Shown here piece by piece: positions 1 through 6,264 of a stretch of DNA of 8,361 bases (its first letter is position 1; the number at the start of each line of letters is the position of its first letter). The position numbers were made by a program, and so were the translations under genes. The DNA lies in NCBI GenBank assembly GCA_002691365.1, contig NZHL01000020.1:20080-28440 (forward strand), given 5' to 3'. Below the pieces are notes generated by a model. It did no database searches and was not told the origin of the DNA. It was given only the letters and a program-made list of their open reading frames with translations. This stretch comes from Fidelibacterota bacterium (lineage in GTDB: Bacteria > Fidelibacterota > Marinisomatia > Marinisomatales > S15-B10).

Positions 1-394
1 CAATCCAAACACCAAAATTAGAAATTATAAAGAAAATTAATGATGAAGCTACTGAATTTAATCCAATACTAAATATGGAAATTTTAGGTTTTAAGAAAAT
101 AACGGACATTGAAATAATTAATATATAGCTAATATATTGCCAATAAAACCCGTTATAAAAAAATATAAATGATGAATTAGGATATAAAACATTATTAATG
201 AATAAATCACTAAAAAAAATAATTAAAATGGGGACTAAAAACGCATAAGTTTTTTTTGTAAAATGAGAAGCACCAAATAAGCAAATAGCGCCTATTGGAG
301 TAAAGTTTGGAGCATGTGGAATAATTCTTGACATGCAACCAACTATAATAAATAAAATTATCGTAAAAAGTTGAATATTAATTTTTGATTTCAT
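1..394 (-). CDS. DUF6580-like multi-pass membrane protein, N-terminal part (3' end outside window)
   Basis: This is an open reading frame starting at ATG 394 and running off the low-coordinate edge with no stop, giving 131 complete codons. The translation begins MKSKINIQLFTIILFIIVGC and continues with the segment RIIPHAPNFTPIGAICLFGA (residues 23-42). That Arg-Pro-His-x-Pro-Asn-Phe-Thr-Pro-Ile-Gly-Ala signature is what I remember from the DUF6580 family, annotated as putative transport proteins of unknown substrate. Hydrophobic stretches lie near residues 8-22, 32-46, 50-68, 83-100 and 104-128, so it is an inner-membrane protein. An acidic 'FFSDLF' motif (60-65) follows the third segment. No good Shine-Dalgarno precedes the ATG. 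It begins 56 bp beyond the tRNA-Pro 3' end and could share its transcript. The plus strand of the same region (3-128) is also open, but it reads as a shadow. Family assignment is from memory; function is unknown. Confidence 0.8.
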   Translation of the reverse strand, partial: MKSKINIQLFTIILFIIVGCMSRIIPHAPNFTPIGAICLFGASHFTKKTYAFLVPILIIFFSDLFINNVLYPNSSFIFFYNGFYWQYISYILIISMSVIFLKPKISIFSIGLNSVASSLIFFIISNFGVWI

Positions 395-450
395 ATCTAT
401 TAATTTAATTTTCAAGAATTTTACATTCAAGTAAAAGAAAATAAAATGAG

Positions 451-524
451 TCGGAGCGACAAGATTTGAACTTGCGACCCCACCACCCCCAGCGGTGTGC
501 GCTACCAAACTGCGCCACGCTCCG
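451..524 (-). tRNA. tRNA-Pro, anticodon GGG
   Basis: The minus strand folds into a complete 74-nt cloverleaf. The acceptor stem is CGGAGCG paired with CGCTCCG and is followed by discriminator A. The D arm is GCGC-AGTTTGGTA-GCGC. The anticodon arm is CACCG-CTGGGGG-TGGTG, giving anticodon GGG, which reads proline codons CCC and CCU. The variable segment is GGGTC and the T arm is GCAAG-TTCAAAT-CTTGT. Layout and length match bacterial proline tRNAs. The terminal CCA is not encoded (CTCAT follows the discriminator), so it must be added by a nucleotidyltransferase. The mature 5' end lies only 5 nt after the stop codon of the MerR-type gene. The tRNA is therefore very probably cut out of a shared transcript by RNase P. 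Confidence 0.96.
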
Positions 525-529
525 TTTAA

Positions 530-874
530 TTAATCAATTTTTTTTAATAAATGTTTTAACTCAAACAACACTTTGTTCAATAATCTTTTATATTCTTCAT
601 TGTTTGATTTGATACTTATACTAATATTTTTTTTACTAGTTAATTCTACTCTTGCACCATCGATTGTATATTTTTTTTCATAAAGTAAATATTTGATTTT
701 TTTTATTAAATCAATATCAGATTGTTTATAACTTCTATTTCCAGCTGAATTTTTTTTAGGTTTCAAGCTAGGAAACTCTGTTTCCCAATATCTTAATACA
801 TATTGTTTTAAATTTGTAATTTTACTTACTTCGCTTATTGAATAATAAAGTTTAGTAATATTTGATTCAACCAT
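530..874 (-). CDS. Small MerR-family transcriptional regulator
   Basis: This is a DNA-binding protein of about 114 residues. The N-terminal half is a MerR winged helix-turn-helix: 'YYSISEVSKITNLKQYVLRY' (residues 11-30 counted from the GTG noted below) forms the HTH, and 'WETEFPSLKPKK...GNRSY' (31-50) forms the wing. 'IKYLLYEKKYTIDGAR' (61-76) matches the second helical pair. The remaining 35-40 residues look like a short helix for dimerisation, with no effector domain. The protein has no cysteine, so it is not a metal or redox sensor like MerR, CueR or SoxR. The HTH wording resembles the short MerR proteins common in delta-proteobacterial and FCB genomes. The start is ATG 874; an adjacent in-frame GTG (875-877) would add one residue. 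There is no Shine-Dalgarno. A perfect inverted repeat abuts the start. The target is unknown; autoregulation is possible. Confidence 0.88.
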   Translation of the reverse strand: MVESNITKLYYSISEVSKITNLKQYVLRYWETEFPSLKPKKNSAGNRSYKQSDIDLIKKIKYLLYEKKYTIDGARVELTSKKNISISIKSNNEEYKRLLNKVLFELKHLLKKID

Positions 875-876
875 CA

Positions 877-895
877 CATAAAGTATTACTTTATG
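877..895. promoter_or_regulatory. Perfect 8-bp inverted repeat at the MerR-gene start (candidate operator or hairpin)
   Basis: The sequence reads CATAAAGT-ATT-ACTTTATG, a perfect 19-bp dyad ending 2 bp before the regulator's ATG. MerR-family proteins bind dyads lying in the promoter spacer. A weak promoter can be drawn around it on the minus strand: TTGCAT at 908-903, a 17-bp gap, then TACTTT at 885-880. In RNA it could also fold into an 8-bp stem with a 3-nt loop just before the start codon. No T-tract follows, so it is not an intrinsic terminator. The symmetry is seen directly; the operator role is inference. Confidence 0.45.
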
Positions 896-896
896 A

Positions 897-931
897 TAAT
901 TAATGCAAGCCTATTTAACAGGTAATTAATG
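897..931. repeat. Pair of 9-bp direct repeats in the aminotransferase-MerR gap
   Basis: TAATTAATG occurs at 897-905 and again at 923-931, 26 bp start to start, inside the only sizeable gap between coding genes upstream of the regulator. Each copy contains the palindrome TAATTA. In DNA this AT-rich, chance occurrence is quite possible. It could also be a pair of binding sites next to the dyad at 877-895. No function can be assigned. Confidence 0.3.
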
Positions 932-934
932 ATT

Positions 935-2137
935 TTATTTCATAAAGGACTTTAGCTTGTCAAAAGCTATTTCTAATATTTTTATATCTGGTAGATATAC
1001 TATTCTTACATGTTCTTTTCCATAGTCTTTACTAAAACCTGATCCATGAACTAAAAGAACTTTTTCTTGCTCGAGAAATTTAAGAACAAACTCTTTATCA
1101 TTTTTGTATGGGTTGTCTTCTATTTTCGGAAAAATATAAAATGCACCTTTAGGTTTTTTAACACTTAGACCATTAATATCATTTATTCTTTCAACACAAT
1201 AATTTCTTTGTTTTATTAATTTTTTATTATACTCCTCCCTCCACTGATCACTTTCCGTTAAAGCTGCTAAGAAACCATGTTGAGCAGGTGTTGGTGCTGA
1301 CAATCGTCCTCTTAAAAGTTTTTCAATTCCATCTCTAACATACTCTAATTTATTTTTAGGGTCATGAATTGCAATATATCCAATTCTCCAGCCTGGAGCA
1401 AAATAACCCTTAGAAATACCATTTAACGTTATAACCGGTATTTTCTTTGATAATGATGCTACAGAAATATGTTCGTTTGTAAAATTAAATTTATTATAGA
1501 TTTCGTCAGATACAATTGTACAATTTGGATAGTCTTCAACAATTTCAATAAGTTGTAATATTTCATTTTTTTCTAAAATACTACCTGTTGGATTGTTTGG
1601 ATTAATGATGCTTAATAATTTTACATTATTATCTAGTTTATTTTTTAAATCATCAAAATCAATTTTCCAATTATCATCTTCTTTAAGTCTATATTGAATT
1701 GCTGTACTTTGAAATATTGGTGGATATGAAACATATGGGGGATAAAATGGTCCAGGTGTAAGTATTTTATCATCTGGAAAAAGAAAAGATGCAAAGAGAA
1801 TTAATAAAGCTTCTGAAACGCCTGATGTTATATATACATCAGAAGATTTGCAATTCCATCCACCATTTTTTTGGTTTTTTTCAAAATTGGCAATTGCTGA
1901 TCTCAGCGGTTCTATTCCATATGATGGGGAATAACCATTTTTTTGATTATTTAATGCTTCTATATAAGCATTTAACATATGTGGTGGTGTTGGAAAATTA
2001 GGATAAGCTAACGGATCACCGATATTTAACTTTATTATTTTATGACCTTGGTTTTCTAGCTTTGTAGCAGGTAAAACCAAATCACGAATAGCGTACTCAA
2101 CTTTTGAAACACCTCTACTTACAGGTATTTTAGTCAT
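935..2137 (-). CDS. Class I PLP-dependent aminotransferase, archaeal-type alanine aminotransferase-like
   Basis: This is a cytoplasmic fold-type I aminotransferase of 400 residues, full length for the family. It most likely interconverts alanine and 2-oxoglutarate with pyruvate and glutamate. Key residues are visible. NPNNPTG (179-185) contains N182, which contacts PLP. SDEIY (210-214) carries D211 and Y214. The Schiff-base lysine is K243 in LNGISKGYFAPGWRIGY. R378 (HVRIV) should bind the substrate carboxylate. The N-terminal 'VEYAIRDLVLPATKLENQG' and 'LNIGDP', and the C-terminal 'KPKGAFYIFPKIEDNPYKND' and 'LLVHGSGF', strongly resemble the alanine aminotransferase described from Pyrococcus/Thermococcus, as I remember it. 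Aspartate or another amino donor cannot be excluded. The gene starts at ATG 2137, 13 bp after the pnp stop, without a visible ribosome binding site. It therefore probably lies on the pnp transcript although its role is metabolic. Confidence 0.88.
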   Translation of the reverse strand: MTKIPVSRGVSKVEYAIRDLVLPATKLENQGHKIIKLNIGDPLAYPNFPTPPHMLNAYIEALNNQKNGYSPSYGIEPLRSAIANFEKNQKNGGWNCKSSDVYITSGVSEALLILFASFLFPDDKILTPGPFYPPYVSYPPIFQSTAIQYRLKEDDNWKIDFDDLKNKLDNNVKLLSIINPNNPTGSILEKNEILQLIEIVEDYPNCTIVSDEIYNKFNFTNEHISVASLSKKIPVITLNGISKGYFAPGWRIGYIAIHDPKNKLEYVRDGIEKLLRGRLSAPTPAQHGFLAALTESDQWREEYNKKLIKQRNYCVERINDINGLSVKKPKGAFYIFPKIEDNPYKNDKEFVLKFLEQEKVLLVHGSGFSKDYGKEHVRIVYLPDIKILEIAFDKLKSFMK

Positions 2138-2150
2138 TATTTAAAATTTA

Positions 2151-4337
2151 TTATTTATTAAAGTTGGGTTTTCTTCGGTTACCAAAATTTTGATTTTTTT
2201 TCTTATCTTTTTTCGGCGGTTCAACCCAACCCTCTGGAGGTTTTTCTAAAGCTTTTAAGCTAACATCAATTCTTTTCATATCGTCAACATTTATAATTTT
2301 GACTTTTACTTTATCACCAATATTTAGAACATCTTCAACTTTATTTGTTCTTTGATAAGCTAATTCACTAATATGACACAATGCTTCTCTTCCAGGAGAA
2401 AATTCAATAAAAGCGCCAAAATTCATAACCCTTTTAACTTCTCCTTCAAATATCATTCCAACTTCAGGGTCTCTAATTATTGATTCTATTATATTTTTAG
2501 CTTTGGTATTATTTTGTTGATTTTTTGATGAAACAATTACTATTCCAGAATCATCAATTTCGACATCACATTCATAATCTGATTGTATAGCCTTAATTGT
2601 TTTACCACTTGGTCCAATAATTGCACCAATTTTACTTGGGTCAACTTGTATTTGTTCAATTTTTGGAGCGTGAATTGATAAATTTTCATTTGGATTTTGA
2701 ATTTCATTATTCATTAATTCTAAAATATGCAATCTACCTATTTTTGCTTTATCCAAAGTTTCTTTGATTAAATCAATAGATAGACCAGAAATTTTTAAAT
2801 CAACTTGAATGGCAGTTATTCCTTCGTTAGTGCCTGCAATTTTAAAATCCATATCTCCATAGTGATCTTCTGAACCAAGAATATCAATAAATGTAACTGA
2901 TTTTTTTTCATTTTGAATTAAACCAACACTTATTCCTGCAACATGGCTTTTAATTGGTACCCCTGCATTCATCAAAGCAAGTGAGCCTGAACAAATTGTT
3001 GCCATTGAAGAAGAACCGTTTGATTCTAAAATTTCAGAAACTATTCTTACAGTATAGGGAAAATCTTTGTGAGATGGTAATACATATCTTAGTGCTCTTT
3101 CAGCTAAATTACCATGACCAACTTCCCTTCTACTTACACCCATCATTCTTCCCACTTCTCCAACGCTAAATGGGGGGAAATTGTAGTGCAGCATATATGT
3201 TTTCTTAAAATCTTGTTCTAGGTCATCTATAAATTGTTCATCGCTTTTTGTTCCAAGTGTAACGACACCAAGACTTTGAGTTTGACCTCTAGTAAATAAA
3301 GCACTTCCATGAGACCTTGGTATAATATTTTGTTGCATAGAAATTGGTCTAATTTCATCTAAATTTCTACCATCAGATCTAACATTATCTTCAGATAATA
3401 ATCTTCTAATTTCATTTTTAAAAGAATCATCTATAAAAGAAATAGAGTTTTTAATGTATTTTTTTAATTGATCTGAATCTAAGTCAGAAAATTTGTCTTT
3501 AACATCATTTGATATATTTTCTTTTAATTTTGAAACCAGAGTTCGTCTGCTATCAGGTAAATCTTTGAAAATTATTTTTAATTCTTTTGTTACTTTTGGT
3601 TTTATGAAAGTAATTAGTTTCTTTTCAATTTCATCAGCTTCAACTACTCTTTTTTCTTTCGAAATATCCTTAATAAAATCAATTTGAAAATCAATTAAAT
3701 CTTTTATTACTTCATGACCATACTGAACAGCTGTCAATAAATCTTCTTCAGATATTTCTTTTGATTCTGCTTCCATCATAATTATTGAATCTGAAGTTCC
3801 TGTCATAACCAAATCAAGCGTACTTTTTTCTAATTCTTCAAAGGTTGGATTAACAACGGTTTTTCCATCAATAAAGCCTAGTCTTAAAGATGCAATTGGA
3901 CCATTCCATGGAATATCTGAAATCATTAGGGCAATAGAAGCCCCTAAAGTCCCTAAAATATCTCCAGGATTTTCTTGGTCACTTGATAGAAGATTTATTA
4001 TAACTTGTGTTTCGCATTTAAATTCTTTTGGAAACAATGGTCTTATAGGTCTATCAGTTAATCTTGCTGAAAGAATTTCTTTTTCTGACGGCCTTGCTTC
4101 TCTTTTAAAATATCCACCTGGAATTTTTCCAGCACCATAAAATTTTTCCCTATATTCAACTTGTAGGGGAAAAAAATTTATTCCTTCTTTAGGTTCATTT
4201 GCTGAGTTAGCTGTACACAATACTAAAGTATCTCCGTATCTAACTGTTACTGCTCCTGATGATTGTTTAGCAAGAACACCTGTTTCAACAGTTAATTTTT
4301 TACCCGCTATATCTATTGATGATTTTTTAATACTCAT
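2151..4337 (-). CDS. pnp: Polyribonucleotide nucleotidyltransferase (PNPase)
   Basis: This is a phosphorolytic 3'-to-5' exoribonuclease, active as a trimeric ring and often part of the RNA degradosome. Its 728 residues show the full order: first RNase PH-like domain (about 10-145, with FFPLQVEYREKFYGAGKIPGG and LTDRPIRPLFP), an alpha-helical linker (about 150-320), the catalytic second RNase PH-like domain (about 323-540), a KH domain with GxxG loop GPSG (575-578), and an S1 domain (about 626-696, GEVKRVMNFGAFIEF). Catalytic aspartates are D491 and D497 in EDHYGDMDFK, equivalent to E. coli D486 and D492. A lysine/asparagine-rich basic tail (709-728) ends the protein. It starts at ATG 4337, 22 bp after the rpsO stop. 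That gap is too short for an RNase III hairpin of the kind that controls E. coli pnp. All active-site features are intact. Confidence 0.98.
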   Translation of the reverse strand: MSIKKSSIDIAGKKLTVETGVLAKQSSGAVTVRYGDTLVLCTANSANEPKEGINFFPLQVEYREKFYGAGKIPGGYFKREARPSEKEILSARLTDRPIRPLFPKEFKCETQVIINLLSSDQENPGDILGTLGASIALMISDIPWNGPIASLRLGFIDGKTVVNPTFEELEKSTLDLVMTGTSDSIIMMEAESKEISEEDLLTAVQYGHEVIKDLIDFQIDFIKDISKEKRVVEADEIEKKLITFIKPKVTKELKIIFKDLPDSRRTLVSKLKENISNDVKDKFSDLDSDQLKKYIKNSISFIDDSFKNEIRRLLSEDNVRSDGRNLDEIRPISMQQNIIPRSHGSALFTRGQTQSLGVVTLGTKSDEQFIDDLEQDFKKTYMLHYNFPPFSVGEVGRMMGVSRREVGHGNLAERALRYVLPSHKDFPYTVRIVSEILESNGSSSMATICSGSLALMNAGVPIKSHVAGISVGLIQNEKKSVTFIDILGSEDHYGDMDFKIAGTNEGITAIQVDLKISGLSIDLIKETLDKAKIGRLHILELMNNEIQNPNENLSIHAPKIEQIQVDPSKIGAIIGPSGKTIKAIQSDYECDVEIDDSGIVIVSSKNQQNNTKAKNIIESIIRDPEVGMIFEGEVKRVMNFGAFIEFSPGREALCHISELAYQRTNKVEDVLNIGDKVKVKIINVDDMKRIDVSLKALEKPPEGWVEPPKKDKKKNQNFGNRRKPNFNK

Positions 4338-4359
4338 TTTCGTACTACTTTCTTTTTAA

Positions 4360-4629
4360 CTATCTTCTAATATTTAATTTTTTAATTAATTCTTGATATT
4401 GAGTATAATCTCTTCTAGATATATATTGAAGAAGTTTCCTTCTTTTACTTACTAACGAAATTAGTCCTCTTCTAGAATGATTATCTTTCTTATGTGTTTT
4501 AAAATGACTTTCTAAATATTTAATTCTTTCTGTAAGCATGGCAATTTGAACTTCAATAGAACCAACATTAGATTCATTGTCACCATATTTTTTTGCTAAT
4601 TCTTTCTTTTTTTGACTTGTAAGTGTCAT
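4360..4629 (-). CDS. rpsO: 30S ribosomal protein S15
   Basis: This is an 89-residue primary 16S rRNA-binding protein that nucleates the central domain (platform) of the 30S subunit, at the usual length for the family. Diagnostic stretches are VGSIEVQIAMLTERIKYLESH (about residues 22-42), the RNA-contact segment HFKTHKKDNHSRRGL (42-56), and LVSKRRKLLQYI with 'RRDYTQYQELIKKLNIR' to the end. It lies 46 bp after ribF and 22 bp before pnp, the classic rpsO-pnp pairing. Unlike every other visible start in the window, the ATG at 4629 has a strong Shine-Dalgarno AGGAG 6 nt upstream. S15 represses its own translation in several bacteria by binding its leader. The 46-nt leader here shows no fold I can match to a known S15 site. 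Confidence 0.98.
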   Translation of the reverse strand: MTLTSQKKKELAKKYGDNESNVGSIEVQIAMLTERIKYLESHFKTHKKDNHSRRGLISLVSKRRKLLQYISRRDYTQYQELIKKLNIRR

Positions 4630-4635
4630 ATTAAT

Positions 4636-4640
4636 CTCCT
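4636..4640 (-). promoter_or_regulatory. Strong Shine-Dalgarno (AGGAG) of rpsO
   Basis: AGGAG on the minus strand, with 6 nt (ATTAAT) before the rpsO ATG, is the only canonical ribosome binding site among the eight starts visible here. It fixes the rpsO start at 4629. Confidence 0.85.
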
Positions 4641-4675
4641 AATAATCATACATATGTTAATGCTTTATTTTGAAT

Positions 4676-5629
4676 CTAGTTAGATAAATTTTTTATAAAT
4701 TTTAAACATAATTTTTTATCTTTTTCTAATTGTAATTTTAAATTATCCAAAGAAGAAAATCGTATTTCATTTCTTATTCTTTTAATAAACTCAATATTAA
4801 ATTGATTATTATTAAGCTTTACAAAATCGTCGGATATAATGTGCGATTCCATTTGGAAAACGTTATCATTGATTGTTGGCCTAAAACCAATATTTGTCAT
4901 TGAATAAAACTGCTTATCATCAAAAAGTTCATACTTATCAAAAAGTTTTATTTTTGTAAAATAAACACCATTTTTAGGTATTAACTGATTTTCAAAAAAA
5001 TTTTTGAAATTTATAGTAGGAAAACCTATTTTTTTACCAAAACCTTTTCCACTTATTCTTTTTGCATAAAAATTGTAATTATTTCCAATGATATTTGATG
5101 CTTTATCGATTTTTCCATTTTTAATGTTATTTCTTATTTCAGTACTACTAAATTCGATTAATTTTTTTTTAATTTGCGATACAACCTCAAGATCAAAGTT
5201 AAATTTTTTTGAATTAGACTTTAAAAATTTAACATCACCCATTCTATTTTTACCAAAACCATGATTATATCCAATGATAATTTTTTTTGGTTTAAATATT
5301 AAGATAAAATCCCTAAGAAATTCGTCAGCAGTAATTTTAGAAAATTTTTTATCAAACTTTAAAATCAGAATTATATCAATTCCAGCTTTTTCAATTTTTT
5401 TTATTTTAATTTTAATAGGAGTTAAAGTATCATTCTTTTTTTTAAATAAAATTGAACTTGGCTTTGGGTCAAAAGTTATTAAAACAGATTTTAAATTTAA
5501 TTCATTACTTTCATTTGTAATTTTATTTAAAATTTTTTGATGACCTAAATGTAATCCATCAAATGTTCCAATTGTTAAAATAGTATTTTTAACACTTGGA
5601 ATTTTATCTAGTTCCCTGTAGCAACCCAT
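4676..5629 (-). CDS. ribF: Bifunctional riboflavin kinase / FAD synthetase
   Basis: This enzyme converts riboflavin to FMN and FMN to FAD in the cytoplasm. It has 317 residues, normal for bacterial RibF. The N-terminal adenylyltransferase domain (about 15-175) carries the nucleotidyltransferase motif GTFDGLHLGH (21-30), FGKNRMGD (125-132) and STEIRNNIKNG (162-172). The C-terminal kinase domain (about 180-315) shows SGKGFGKKIGFPTINF (193-208, with the family's PTxN motif at 204-207), NGVYFT (220-225), and the likely catalytic glutamate E261 in MESHI. The ATG at 5629 lies 22 nt inside the end of truB in another frame, and YRELDKIP right after it matches family N-termini. Translational coupling to truB is therefore likely. 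The truB-ribF-rpsO order is also known from Bacillus. No FMN riboswitch is possible at this overlapped start. Confidence 0.96.
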   Translation of the reverse strand: MGCYRELDKIPSVKNTILTIGTFDGLHLGHQKILNKITNESNELNLKSVLITFDPKPSSILFKKKNDTLTPIKIKIKKIEKAGIDIILILKFDKKFSKITADEFLRDFILIFKPKKIIIGYNHGFGKNRMGDVKFLKSNSKKFNFDLEVVSQIKKKLIEFSSTEIRNNIKNGKIDKASNIIGNNYNFYAKRISGKGFGKKIGFPTINFKNFFENQLIPKNGVYFTKIKLFDKYELFDDKQFYSMTNIGFRPTINDNVFQMESHIISDDFVKLNNNQFNIEFIKRIRNEIRFSSLDNLKLQLEKDKKLCLKFIKNLSN

Positions 5630-6264
5630 TTTTTTTCAAAGTCTATTAATTTATTAGAATTTTCAAGAGTAAATTCACCAACTTTAGTTCTAGTTAAGCT
5701 TACCAAATGACCTGTAGTACCTAATTTTTTTGCAATGTCATAAGCTAATTGTCTTATATATGTTCCTTTTGAACATTTTACTTTAAAAGATATTAGTTTA
5801 TTTTTAAAAGATATTAAATCTAATTCAAAAATTCTTATTTTATTTATTGGTGTTTTAATTGGAATATTCTTTCTTGCATACTTATAAAGCCTTACACCTG
5901 ATATTTTTCTTGCAGAATAAATTGGTGTGTTTTGATTTATATTACCAATAAACTCATCTAAAACATTATTTATATCATTTTTGCTAATTTTTGGAATTTT
6001 TTTAGATTTAATGACAGTTCCATCTAAATCTAATGTGTCAGTTTCAACTCCTAATTTTAATGTTGCATTATATTCTTTATTAGAAAAGAGAAATTCATTT
6101 AATTTTTTTGTTGATTGTCTGCCGATAGCAATAATTAAAACTCCTTCTGCAAAAGGATCTAAAGTTCCACCATGTCCTACTTTCTTTTCGTTTGTAATTT
6201 TTCTAATTTTTTTTACTACATCAAAAGATGTTAAACCACTTGGTTTATTAATAGATAAAATCAA
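5608..6264 (-). CDS. truB: tRNA pseudouridine(55) synthase, short form without PUA domain
   Basis: This enzyme makes pseudouridine 55 in the T loop of tRNAs. At 218 residues it is little more than the TruB catalytic core; E. coli TruB is 314 and has an extra C-terminal PUA-type RNA-binding domain. Motifs are INKPSGLTSFDVVKK (5-19), HGGTLDPFAEGVL (31-43) with the catalytic aspartate D36, YSARKISGVRLYKYAR (116-131), and CSKGTYIRQLAYDIAKKLG (164-182) followed by HLVSLTRTKVGEF. The start codon is TTG at 6264: a TAA lies two codons upstream in frame and no nearby ATG or GTG fits. The TTG overlaps the rbfA stop as TTGA, implying translational coupling. The end (TAG 5608-5610) overlaps the ribF start. 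Short TruB forms are usual in some phyla, so this is probably not a decayed gene. Confidence 0.95.
   Translation of the reverse strand: MILSINKPSGLTSFDVVKKIRKITNEKKVGHGGTLDPFAEGVLIIAIGRQSTKKLNEFLFSNKEYNATLKLGVETDTLDLDGTVIKSKKIPKISKNDINNVLDEFIGNINQNTPIYSARKISGVRLYKYARKNIPIKTPINKIRIFELDLISFKNKLISFKVKCSKGTYIRQLAYDIAKKLGTTGHLVSLTRTKVGEFTLENSNKLIDFEKKWVATGN

Noticed and set aside
3..128. Open plus-strand frame at the window edge that reads like a C-terminal coding end
   Set aside because: The minus strand here is a continuous 131-codon frame with the DUF6580-type signature and membrane segments, so the plus-strand frame is a shadow.
402..430. Promoter for the DUF6580-like gene: TTGAAT, 17 bp, TAAATT (minus strand)
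   Set aside because: Each box matches only 4 of 6 consensus bases. Such pairs are expected by chance at this base composition, and it would give a nearly leaderless mRNA.
419..436. Inverted repeat TTTTAC-(6 nt)-GTAAAA after the tRNA as a terminator
   Set aside because: The six-bp stem has a single G-C pair and no T-tract follows on the minus strand; it is too weak to call in AT-rich DNA.
4630..4675. S15 autoregulatory pseudoknot in the rpsO leader
   Set aside because: Only short palindromic fragments such as CATATG are present in the 46-nt leader; I could not draw a fold matching a known S15-binding leader.
5274..5540. Plus-strand open frames opposite ribF, pnp, truB, the aminotransferase and infB
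   Set aside because: All lie fully inside strongly supported minus-strand genes, and their translations show no recognisable domains.
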